Source: Betaproteobacteria bacterium (GTDB taxonomy: Bacteria; Pseudomonadota; Gammaproteobacteria; Burkholderiales; Nitrosomonadaceae). From it: DNA of 5,938 nucleotides. The notes under the pieces were generated by a model. That model was given only the letters and a program-made list of their open reading frames with translations. It was not told the DNA's origin and searched no databases. The DNA is taken from the NCBI GenBank assembly GCA_022601315.1, contig JAHZIU010000322.1, positions 1 through 5,938 of the forward strand, given 5' to 3'. How positions within the stretch are numbered: position 1 is the first letter of the stretch; the number at the start of each line of letters is the position of its first letter. Positions 1 to 5,662 of this stretch are shown here, one piece after another. Both the position numbers and the translations under genes were made by a program.

Positions 1-576
1 ATTGGCCGGTTTTTGATGAGCAGTGTCTTCAAAACAGTAAATAAGGATCTCAATACCTTTGTACTGGAATCGCTGGCATTGCAGCCTGATCATTATGTGT
101 TGGAAATTGGTTTTGGCCCTGGGAAATTAATCAATATCATGGCAGAAATCACAACGCAGGGTCATATCGAAGGAATTGATTTTTCTGATGTTATGTTGAG
201 TGAAGCTATTAAGAATAATAAAGAATATATTGCGGCCAATAAAGTGAGAATTCAGAAAGGTGATTGTAAAAATTTGAGTTTTTCAAATAAATCATTTGAC
301 AGGATATGTGCGGTCAATACGATATATTTTTGGCAACCACCAAATATTTATCTTACAGAGATATTCAGGGTACTAAAATCTGGTGGACGGCTTGTATTGG
401 GACTAAGAGATAAAACGCAAATGAGCACGATTTCTCTTGATAAGAATATATTTAGCACCTATACGCTTAATGAAGTAGTCGGGCTATTGTCGAATACGGG
501 TTTTTCAAATATACGTATTCTGGAAAAAAAGGGAGTGCCTTTTACATCATACTGTGTCGTTGGCACCAAGGAGTAA
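1..576 (+). CDS. Class I SAM-dependent methyltransferase, 5' end cut by the window edge
   Basis: This is a Rossmann-fold methyltransferase of the UbiE-like/Methyltransf_11 type, predicted to move a methyl group from S-adenosylmethionine to an unknown substrate in the cytoplasm. The SAM-binding motif I, VLEIGFGPG, lies at residues 33-41 counted from position 1. The acidic GIDFSDVM segment (about 58-65) follows, then AVNTIYFW and the late-strand motif RVLKSGGRLVLG. A TTG at 13 and an ATG at 16 could serve as starts, but the frame is open to base 1. The residues before the ATG (IGRFL) resemble the G-x-L-G-R lead-in that family members carry before the segment here reading SSVFKTVNKDLN, so the true start is probably outside the window. 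No ribosome binding site is visible before position 16. GC is about 36% by hand count, lower than the HDOD gene (about 48% in sampled lines). The substrate cannot be named. The fold assignment is firm; the partial status is likely. Confidence 0.85.
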   Translation: MGRFLMSSVFKTVNKDLNTFVLESLALQPDHYVLEIGFGPGKLINIMAEITTQGHIEGIDFSDVMLSEAIKNNKEYIAANKVRIQKGDCKNLSFSNKSFDRICAVNTIYFWQPPNIYLTEIFRVLKSGGRLVLGLRDKTQMSTISLDKNIFSTYTLNEVVGLLSNTGFSNIRILEKKGVPFTSYCVVGTKE

Positions 577-688
577 CTCTTAATTTTTTGTGATTTCTAA
601 ACGACTTTGTATGAACTATAGAAAATTGCCAAATAGAATGAAGTGGGACATTAATTAAAATAGAGTGATAAGTTGTTGCATAATTCCG

Positions 689-718
689 CTGCCATAGTTT
701 CAATATGAACAAAGGCAG
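689..718 (+). other. Imperfect stem-loop in the methyltransferase-HDOD spacer
   Basis: CTGCC at 689-693 pairs with GGCAG at 714-718. The stem continues inward through two A-A mismatches and one bulged T to a five-base AATAT loop at 702-706. It is followed by a G run and, some bases later, TTTTAATT, so it is a poor intrinsic terminator. It may be a leader or terminator element, or chance in AT-rich DNA. Confidence 0.2.
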
Positions 719-744
719 GGGTTAGCTGTGTTTTAATTGAAATG

Positions 745-790
745 AGGACAATTTGGTTGTTATATAACCGGATAGTCCTGTTTGTTATTA
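745..790 (+). terminator. Candidate intrinsic terminator or dyad operator upstream of the HDOD gene
   Basis: Arms 745-758 and 766-779 form a 14-position stem: 11 Watson-Crick pairs, two G-U pairs (753/771 and 754/770) and one A-A mismatch (750/774). The seven-base loop is GTTATAT at 759-765. A T-rich stretch follows at 780-789 (seven T in ten). It lies 168 bases after the methyltransferase stop and 65 bases before the HDOD start. It could end the upstream transcript. The centre also holds a perfect 10-bp palindrome, GTTATATAAC (759-768), so a protein-binding dyad is an alternative reading. The structure is seen directly; the role is inferred. Confidence 0.4.
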
Positions 791-793
791 GCA

Positions 794-799
794 TACAAT
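794..799 (+). promoter_or_regulatory. Possible -10 element (TACAAT) for the HDOD/SthA-like operon
   Basis: TACAAT matches the sigma-70 -10 consensus at five of six positions and lies 45 bases before the HDOD start codon. No recognisable -35 box sits 16-18 bases upstream, where the right arm of the 745-779 dyad lies. If this -10 is real, the promoter may depend on an activator. AT-rich spacers often give such matches by chance. Confidence 0.25.
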
Positions 800-844
800 A
801 CTGATACTTATTTGTAACTACTGATAAAAGGCAGAGAGATCGCT

Positions 845-1687
845 ATGACAATAGATATTCAATTGGTAGAGACGACACTGCAGGCTCATATTAATGATGA
901 CTCCTTAGAACTCCCGGTCTTGCCAGCTGTGGCGAACCAAGTGCTACAGCTTACTCATAATCCTGATGCCACTAATAAAGAGTTGGCAGATCTGTTACAA
1001 CGGGACATGGCGCTGGCCAGCCACACGATGCGTTTTGCCAATTCTGCTGCTTATTCGCCTGTGACCAAACTGGTATCGTTACAACAAGCAATTGCCCGAT
1101 TGGGAATGCAAACCATCGCAGAGATTGCGTTGGCTTCTACACTCAATGCCAAATTATTTAAGGTGCCCGGTTACGAGTGGCATGCTATTGAAATTTGGCG
1201 TCATGCTTTGGCCACTGCGTTGTGGTGTAAGGAGTTGGCGCGTATTACACGCCGCAATATCGATACCACGTTTCTGGCGGGTTTATTACATTCCATAGGT
1301 CGGCCTGTTGTTTTGCAGACAGTGCTGAAAGTCGCTGAAGATTTAAACGTTACACTCACCAGTGAACAGGTTTGCGATCAAGAAGAGCGTTTTCAACGTG
1401 AAGTTGGGTTAAAAGTTTGTCAGCAATGGCAAATGCCCACATTGGTGCAGACTACCATTCAATACCTGCACAATCATCAAGAAGCGCCAAGCCATAATGA
1501 TCAAGTTGCGATTGTTAACGGAGCTGCCAGCTTTGCTCAGCATATGCTCGATCCAGAAGTGTTGAGTAAAGAGCAACTGTGTCAACTTGAAATTATTGAG
1601 CAGTTGAATCTCTATGAAGATGAAGTGGAACAACTATTGAATGCACAAGATGCAATAAAGGGTACTCTGGAGGCAATCTCAAAATGA
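845..1687 (+). CDS. HDOD domain signalling/regulatory protein
   Basis: This 280-residue protein is a stand-alone HDOD domain, a non-catalytic relative of HD phosphohydrolases found in bacterial signalling proteins. The domain starts near residue 22 (LPVLPAVANQVLQL) and continues through the DLLQRDMALASHTMRFANSA region (49-68), SLQQAIARLGMQTI (78-91) and the IWRHALATA helix (117-125). At the usual HD position it reads LLHSIG (147-152), so the metal-binding aspartate is replaced by serine, which fits a binding rather than an enzymatic role. About 50 C-terminal residues are acidic and helical. No receiver, GGDEF or EAL domain is attached. The ATG at 845 is preceded by AGAGAG six bases upstream. 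Its stop codon overlaps the start of the SthA-like gene by 4 bp, so the two are very probably co-transcribed and translationally coupled. The partner or ligand is unknown; the family call is strong. Confidence 0.9.
   Translation: MTIDIQLVETTLQAHINDDSLELPVLPAVANQVLQLTHNPDATNKELADLLQRDMALASHTMRFANSAAYSPVTKLVSLQQAIARLGMQTIAEIALASTLNAKLFKVPGYEWHAIEIWRHALATALWCKELARITRRNIDTTFLAGLLHSIGRPVVLQTVLKVAEDLNVTLTSEQVCDQEERFQREVGLKVCQQWQMPTLVQTTIQYLHNHQEAPSHNDQVAIVNGAASFAQHMLDPEVLSKEQLCQLEIIEQLNLYEDEVEQLLNAQDAIKGTLEAISK
1668..1673 (+). promoter_or_regulatory. Ribosome binding site of the SthA-like gene, inside the HDOD gene
   Basis: TGGAGG lies within the last codons of the HDOD gene, ten bases before the ATG at 1684. 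It supports that start and suggests that translation of the second gene is linked to ribosomes finishing the HDOD gene, whose stop overlaps in the ATGA sequence at 1684-1687. Confidence 0.65.
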
Positions 1688-3084
1688 CCACAAAACCTAT
1701 TGAGTATGATTACGATGTTGCGGTTATTGGTTCGGGTCCTGCCGGTCAAAAAGCTGCTGTGCAGGCCGCCAAAGCCGGGAAAAAAGTAGTATTAATTGAA
1801 CGTGACCGTTATTTAGGCGGTGCTTGCGTGCATCGCGGCACCATACCCAGTAAAACTTTGCGGGAAAATGCATTACGTATCAACTTTATGCGTCGTAATG
1901 CCGAGTTGGCCCATTATAAGTTACCAGAAGAGGTCGAGATGAGCGTTCTCATTAATCGACTGGGTCAAGTACTAATGGCACACGATAGTTACATGGGGCG
2001 TCAGATTAGCCGGAACGGTATTGAGGTTATTACTGGTAGAGCAAGTTTTAATTCTGCCCATGAGCTGGAAATTGCCAAAATGCGTGGTAAATCACAGCAG
2101 ATTAGTGCCAAGTATTTTGTGATAGCAACGGGTTCATTTCCTCGCAATCCTGATAATGTGCCGGTAGACCACGAACATATATTTGACAGCGATTCCATAC
2201 TGTCGCTCGTGTATCTACCTAAATCACTTACAGTACTCGGGAGTGGCGTCATTGCCAGTGAATATGCTTCTATCTTTGCTGCATTAGGGGTTGAAGTTAC
2301 TATGATCGATAAGTATCCGAGGCCGCTAGGGTTTCTTGACGCTGATCTTTCCGATACTTTTGTTAAAGGTTTTACAACTAACGGTGGTCATTTCTGGGGT
2401 AATACTAATACTACGAATATATACTGGGATGGTGTCTCCCATGTCGTGACTGAATGTGCCGATGGCCGCGTAGTAAAAAGTGAAAAGTTGATGGCTGCCG
2501 CTGGACGCATTGCTAATGTTACAGATTTGCGGATAGAGAATGCCGGCCTGGAGTTGAGCAAACAAGGTTTAATCCCTGTTGATGACCAACTGTGTACAAC
2601 AGTACCTCATATTTATGCAGCTGGTGATGTTATCGGCCCACCATCTTTGGCCTCTGCCTCAATGGAACAGGGTCGTCGTGCCAGTTGTAATGCCCTAAGC
2701 ATAGATCTAGGGGCAATGAACCAAATCATTCCATCTGGAATATATGCTATCCCGGAACTCTCGTCGGTGGGTCTCAGTGAACAGCAGGCTCGAGATAAAT
2801 ATGGGGATATTCTTGTTGGTCACGCCAATTTCGAAGAGGTGGCACGTGGCCAGATCAATGATATTTACAATGGCATGTTGAAGATTGTCTGCGATGGTGA
2901 TGGTAAAAAAGTGTTAGGCGTTATGATTGTTGGTGAAGGCGCCACTGAACTAGTACACATTGGTCAAATGGCTCTGATGAATAATGCTGATGTTGATATT
3001 TTTGTCGAGAGTATTTTCAATTTCCCAACTTTGGCAGAAGCTTACCGCGTAGCGGCGCTTGCGGTGATTGGACAACGCGCTTAA
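1684..3084 (+). CDS. sthA: SthA-like soluble pyridine nucleotide transhydrogenase (FAD-dependent)
   Basis: This 466-residue flavoprotein of the pyridine nucleotide-disulfide oxidoreductase superfamily matches the usual SthA length. SthA proteins exchange hydride between NADPH and NAD+ in the cytoplasm. The FAD Rossmann motif GSGPAG is at 16-21, with the ribose-binding acid E39. The active-site region reads GGACVHRGTIPSK (45-57): C48 is kept but the second cysteine of the redox disulfide is T53, as in SthA and unlike lipoamide dehydrogenase. The NAD(P)-binding motif GSGVIASEYASIF is at 186-198, and the second FAD motif YAAGDVIGPPSLAS at 311-324. The C-terminal FNFPTLAEAYRVAAL (445-459) matches SthA (FNYPTMAEAYRVAAL in E. 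coli, recalled) instead of the HxxPT of disulfide reductases. D209 ends the second strand of the NAD(P) fold, where E. coli SthA has Asn as recalled, so cofactor preference may differ. It is the second gene of an operon with the HDOD gene. A divergent paralogue of SthA is the main alternative. Confidence 0.82.
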   Translation: MTTKPIEYDYDVAVIGSGPAGQKAAVQAAKAGKKVVLIERDRYLGGACVHRGTIPSKTLRENALRINFMRRNAELAHYKLPEEVEMSVLINRLGQVLMAHDSYMGRQISRNGIEVITGRASFNSAHELEIAKMRGKSQQISAKYFVIATGSFPRNPDNVPVDHEHIFDSDSILSLVYLPKSLTVLGSGVIASEYASIFAALGVEVTMIDKYPRPLGFLDADLSDTFVKGFTTNGGHFWGNTNTTNIYWDGVSHVVTECADGRVVKSEKLMAAAGRIANVTDLRIENAGLELSKQGLIPVDDQLCTTVPHIYAAGDVIGPPSLASASMEQGRRASCNALSIDLGAMNQIIPSGIYAIPELSSVGLSEQQARDKYGDILVGHANFEEVARGQINDIYNGMLKIVCDGDGKKVLGVMIVGEGATELVHIGQMALMNNADVDIFVESIFNFPTLAEAYRVAALAVIGQRA

Positions 3085-3215
3085 ATACAAAGTTGTTGGC
3101 CCACTAAATTAGAGTCGATTATTTCCAAGTCTTTATTTGCGTAGATTCATTGAGTCAATTGTAATATTTCCCAAAAAATTTTGTGTGTTATGGATAACGT
3201 ATTTCAATGGATATG

Positions 3216-3245
3216 TTGACGATATGTGTCTGTGATACTTATAGG
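3216..3245 (+). promoter_or_regulatory. Weak sigma-70 promoter candidate upstream of the DUF1223 gene
   Basis: TTGACG (3216-3221) matches the -35 consensus at five of six positions. It is separated by 18 bases from TATAGG (3240-3245), which matches the -10 at four of six. The start codon is about 210 bases downstream, implying a long leader if it is used. Chance matches are likely in this composition. Confidence 0.2.
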
Positions 3246-3268
3246 ATTGTTTTGTGATTATGTCGTGA
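3231..3268 (+). repeat. Three helically phased TGTGA/CGTGA direct repeats
   Basis: TGTGA occurs at 3231-3235 and 3253-3257, and CGTGA at 3264-3268. The spacings are 22 and 11 bases, two turns and one turn of the helix. The outer two are both preceded by TGTC context. Such phasing is typical of direct-repeat binding sites for a regulator, but the units are only four to five bases long. Confidence 0.25.
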
Positions 3269-3454
3269 AATGTGCCAGGTAATTTTGGGTTACTTTAGGA
3301 ACTTGGCCAAACGATTGATAATTGCAATATATCACAACAACTCGTTGGACTTTAATGCTCTAAAACTCACGTAAGTATTGATGTTTATAACTGCATTATA
3401 TCTACAGCATGAGTATGGAGAGTAACGATCATTATAGATTGACAAGAGGGCGAC

Positions 3455-4210
3455 ATGAAAAAAGATAATTTCACTCGGTTTATATTGAGCTTTTTACTAT
3501 TAATGAGCATGACAACCGTACGAGCTGAAGTCTTTGAGCCTTTTGTTCTGGTTGAACTTTATACATCACAGGGATGTTCAAGTTGCCCTCCGGCAGATCA
3601 ATATCTCTCGCAGATTGTTAATGACAAACAATTAAGTAATAAAAATGTAATTGCACTATCCTTTCATGTCGATTATTGGAATCGACTGGGTTGGAAGGAC
3701 CCTTATAGCTCTGCTTTCAATACACAACGTCAAAATGCTTACGCTAAGGTGCTGAAAAGCAATAGTGTTTACACGCCGCAGATGGTGATTAATGGTCAAC
3801 TAGGATTTGTTGGCAGTAATCGTAAATTGGGCGCATTTGCAATTGAACAAGCGCTAACACAAGCACCAACAAAGTCTATTGATATTAAGAGAGTTGACTC
3901 CAGTGACGATAAGATCGTTATCGAATATAAAGTGATTGGCGATGAGATTGCTGAAATGGTTCTTAATCTTGTGATTGCTGAAAAAAGTATTTCATCGAAG
4001 GTAGACAGCGGTGAAAATAGAGGTCGTACTTTAATCCATGATAATGTTGTGCGGGTATTTGAAACGTACGACATAGATGAATCACCTGAGGGGCTCGTGG
4101 AGTTGCTCGTCCCTGGTAACCTGGTTAAAAAGAATTCTTCCATTGTTGCTTTTCTACAAAAGAAAGGTCAGAAAACAGTAGAAAATGCGAAGATGATACC
4201 TTTTTTGTAA
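3455..4210 (+). CDS. Secreted DUF1223 family protein with thioredoxin-like CSSC motif
   Basis: This 251-residue protein belongs to the DUF1223 family (PF06764), which has a thioredoxin-like fold and no well-established function. An N-terminal signal peptide is visible: charged MKKDNFTR, a hydrophobic core (about 9-20) and a likely cleavage after A24 in VRA-EV, so it should be exported to the periplasm. Family hallmarks follow: LVELYTSQGCSSCPPAD (32-48) with the C41-x-x-C44 pair and a double proline, HVDYWNRLGW (71-80), SVYTPQMVING (104-114, with the thioredoxin-type proline P108) and a C-terminal RGRTLIHDNVVR (189-200). The length fits the family. AAGAGGG four bases before the ATG at 3455 supports the start. 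It stands alone between two long spacers and is probably monocistronic. A thiol-redox role is plausible from the CxxC but is inference. Confidence 0.9.
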   Translation: MKKDNFTRFILSFLLLMSMTTVRAEVFEPFVLVELYTSQGCSSCPPADQYLSQIVNDKQLSNKNVIALSFHVDYWNRLGWKDPYSSAFNTQRQNAYAKVLKSNSVYTPQMVINGQLGFVGSNRKLGAFAIEQALTQAPTKSIDIKRVDSSDDKIVIEYKVIGDEIAEMVLNLVIAEKSISSKVDSGENRGRTLIHDNVVRVFETYDIDESPEGLVELLVPGNLVKKNSSIVAFLQKKGQKTVENAKMIPFL

Positions 4211-4471
4211 TTGCTAAGAGCTTTGCTAAACTGTGTTTGACAAAGCCCAAGAAAATTTCTCAACGTCATCAATTAAGTGTTTTAATGAAATGTTTGTTTA
4301 ATCGAATAACAACGAATCTTTCAAATCGACGCCATTCACCAGAATAAATCAAAGTAATTGTATGGTGATAAATGTCGATAAACTTGTTTTTGAAGATAAT
4401 CAGTAAAATTATAAATCCCTAAGTCCAAAAATTGGTTATCATAGAGAGCAGCACAGATGCATTTTAGTCGC

Positions 4472-4491
4472 GTTGTGACTCCGTTCACAAC
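4472..4491. promoter_or_regulatory. CRP/Vfr-type operator (TGTGA-N6-TCACA)
   Basis: GTTGTGA (4472-4478) and TCACAAC (4485-4491) are perfect inverted repeats of seven bases around a six-base centre. They contain both half-sites of the cAMP receptor protein consensus, TGTGA-N6-TCACA, at 4474-4489, with the outer T and A also symmetric. The centre (4481.5) is about 120 bases before the cyclase start. A weak promoter, TTTAGA (4508-4513), 18 bases, TATGAG (4532-4537), would put transcription start near 4544. The operator would then lie near -62, the classic class I activator position. The palindrome is seen; the regulator and promoter are inferred. Other CRP/FNR-family proteins are alternatives. 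Confidence 0.6.
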
Positions 4492-4507
4492 CATACCTAA
4501 TTCACTC

Positions 4508-4537
4508 TTTAGACGCTGATTTCTTCCCGTTTATGAG
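4508..4537 (+). promoter_or_regulatory. Possible CRP-dependent promoter of the diguanylate cyclase gene
   Basis: TTTAGA (4508-4513) and TATGAG (4532-4537) each match the sigma-70 boxes at four of six positions, with an 18-base spacer. It is weak alone, as expected for an activated promoter. Support comes mainly from its distance to the CRP-like palindrome upstream. Confidence 0.25.
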
Positions 4538-4601
4538 AACATTAGGCATTCGAGTTACCCATGAAGTAGATATGCATTAATATCGAACTAAGGGAGTTGC
4601 A

Positions 4602-5582
4602 ATGAAAAAGCCAGGCATTCCTATTGATGAAAATCAACGTCTCAAGACACTCAGGTCGCTAAATATTTTAGATACTCCACCAGAGGAACGTTTTGATCGT
4701 CTGACACGTATGGCAAAGTTGATGTTTGGGGTACCAATCGCTTTGGTTAATATTGTTGATGAAAACCGCCAATGGTTTAAATCCCGTATTGGTCTTAGTG
4801 TAAATGAAACTCCTCGCGATGTTTCATTTTGCGGTCACGCAATACTTGGTGATGAAGTTTTCATTATTCCTGATGCAACCAGAGATGATCGTTTTGCAGA
4901 TAACCCTTTGGTTACAGACGATCCCTATATTCGCTTTTATGCCGGATGTCCATTGAGATTTGTGGATGGCAGTAAGCTAGGCACATTGTGCATTCTTGAT
5001 AAGAAACCAAGACAATTCAGTGTAGAGGATTTGGAAGCACTAAAAGATCTTGCGTTAACAACAGAACATGAACTTGCTGCGGTATATTTGGCTACGCAAG
5101 ATGAGTTAACTAATACAATCAATAGAAGAGGTTTTATGATGCTTGCTAATCACAGTATCAATCTCTGTGTTAGGCAGAAAGTTCCTGCGTCTTTGGCGTT
5201 CATAGATCTTAATAGGTTCAAACTTATCAATGACGAATTTGGGCATGCAGAGGGAGATAGGGTATTAACTATTTTTGCTAACCAAATAAAAGATATATGT
5301 CGTGAATCAGATCTTTTTGCAAGGTTAGGTGGCGATGAGTTCGTCATATTCTTTTCCAACACCACAAAAATTGCTGCAGAGGAAATCTTTGTCAGATTGA
5401 GGCAGTCGTTGGATAAATACAACCAAGCATCTGATCGTGCATATAATATTTTATTCAGTTATGGCATTGTTGATTATGATCCAGATAAGCATGTGACTGT
5501 AGACGCACTGTTACAAGATGGTGATGCACTCATGTATGAATGGAAAAAGAAACGTGATTCAGAAGCTGGTAAGAGAGCGTAG
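4602..5582 (+). CDS. Diguanylate cyclase with N-terminal GAF sensor domain
   Basis: This 326-residue protein should make cyclic di-GMP from two GTP. An N-terminal GAF domain (about 20-160) carries the hallmarks of its subgroup: VSFCGHAI (74-81), DATRDDRFADNPLV (91-104), IRFYAGCPL (110-118) and LGTLCILD (126-133). The GGDEF domain (about 165-318) starts with DELTNTINRRGF and has FIDLNRFKLINDEFGHAEGD (200-219). Its active site, GGDEF, is intact at 243-247. An inhibitory-site motif, RESD (234-237), lies exactly five residues before it, so feedback inhibition by c-di-GMP is likely. No signal peptide or membrane segment is seen, so it should be cytoplasmic. The GAF ligand is unknown. AAGGGAG five bases before the ATG at 4602 supports the start. 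A CRP-like operator lies about 120 bases upstream. It is probably monocistronic, converging on the malic enzyme gene. Confidence 0.93.
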   Translation: MKKPGIPIDENQRLKTLRSLNILDTPPEERFDRLTRMAKLMFGVPIALVNIVDENRQWFKSRIGLSVNETPRDVSFCGHAILGDEVFIIPDATRDDRFADNPLVTDDPYIRFYAGCPLRFVDGSKLGTLCILDKKPRQFSVEDLEALKDLALTTEHELAAVYLATQDELTNTINRRGFMMLANHSINLCVRQKVPASLAFIDLNRFKLINDEFGHAEGDRVLTIFANQIKDICRESDLFARLGGDEFVIFFSNTTKIAAEEIFVRLRQSLDKYNQASDRAYNILFSYGIVDYDPDKHVTVDALLQDGDALMYEWKKKRDSEAGKRA

Positions 5583-5584
5583 CG

Positions 5585-5645
5585 GTGTGCTGTTTTCTAG
5601 ATGTGTTTCTTCAGTATTTCGCGAATCACAGTTTTACACTTTTTC
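5585..5645. other. Short convergent intergenic region with weak symmetric elements
   Basis: Between the converging cyclase and malic enzyme genes is a perfect 8-bp palindrome, TTCGCGAA (5618-5625). A bulged long-range pairing joins GTGT (5585-5588) and CTGT (5590-5593) with ACAG (5628-5631) and ACAC (5636-5639), followed by TTTTT at 5640-5644. It might end the cyclase transcript, but the 34-base loop makes a true intrinsic terminator doubtful. Confidence 0.2.
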
Positions 5646-5662
5646 AGTTTATTTCTTTTAAC

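Larger units (their letters stand above)
3085..3454. other. AT-rich intergenic region before the DUF1223 gene
   Basis: I see no gene or RNA gene in this 370-base stretch. It contains several short symmetric elements: ATTGAGTCAAT (3149-3159), CAAAAAATTTTG (3172-3183), GTTATGGATAAC (3187-3198) and TTGGCCAA (3303-3310). It also holds a candidate sigma-70 promoter near 3216-3245 and three phased GTGA repeats at 3231-3268. No clear hairpin with a T-tract follows the SthA-like gene, so where its transcript ends is not apparent. Confidence 0.6.
4211..4601. other. Intergenic region before the diguanylate cyclase gene
   Basis: I see no gene in this 391-base stretch. A six-bp inverted repeat, GCTTTG (4220-4225) and CAAAGC (4241-4246), follows the DUF1223 stop with a 15-base loop and no T-tract. 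Direct GATAAA repeats sit ten bases apart at 4367-4372 and 4377-4382. TATAAA at 4410-4415 and GATAAT at 4395-4400 resemble -10 boxes without a good -35. The clear element is the CRP-like palindrome at 4472-4491. Confidence 0.6.

Noticed and set aside
13..18. TTG/ATG as the true start of the methyltransferase
   Set aside because: No ribosome binding site is visible, the frame is open upstream, and the preceding residues resemble the family's N-terminal segment.
1092..1633. Other-frame and antisense reading frames inside the HDOD gene
   Set aside because: They lie wholly within a well-supported gene, have no recognisable domains and no ribosome binding sites.
3321..3336. Second CRP site (ATTGC-N6-TCACA)
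   Set aside because: Only one half-site matches; the left half has just two of five consensus bases.
3303..3348. Long hairpin between CCAAACGA and TCGTTGG
   Set aside because: It needs a bulge and a 27-base loop and has no T-tract, so chance pairing is more likely.
3796..4143. A 115-codon antisense reading frame inside the DUF1223 gene
   Set aside because: It is serine- and threonine-rich as expected of a shadow frame, and the sense strand encodes clear DUF1223 motifs.
4237..4242. Perfect TTGACA -35 box after the DUF1223 gene
   Set aside because: No acceptable -10 box lies 16-18 bases downstream, and it overlaps the weak inverted repeat just after the DUF1223 stop.
4220..4246. GCTTTG/CAAAGC hairpin as terminator of the DUF1223 gene
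   Set aside because: Only six pairs, a 15-base loop and no T-tract after it.
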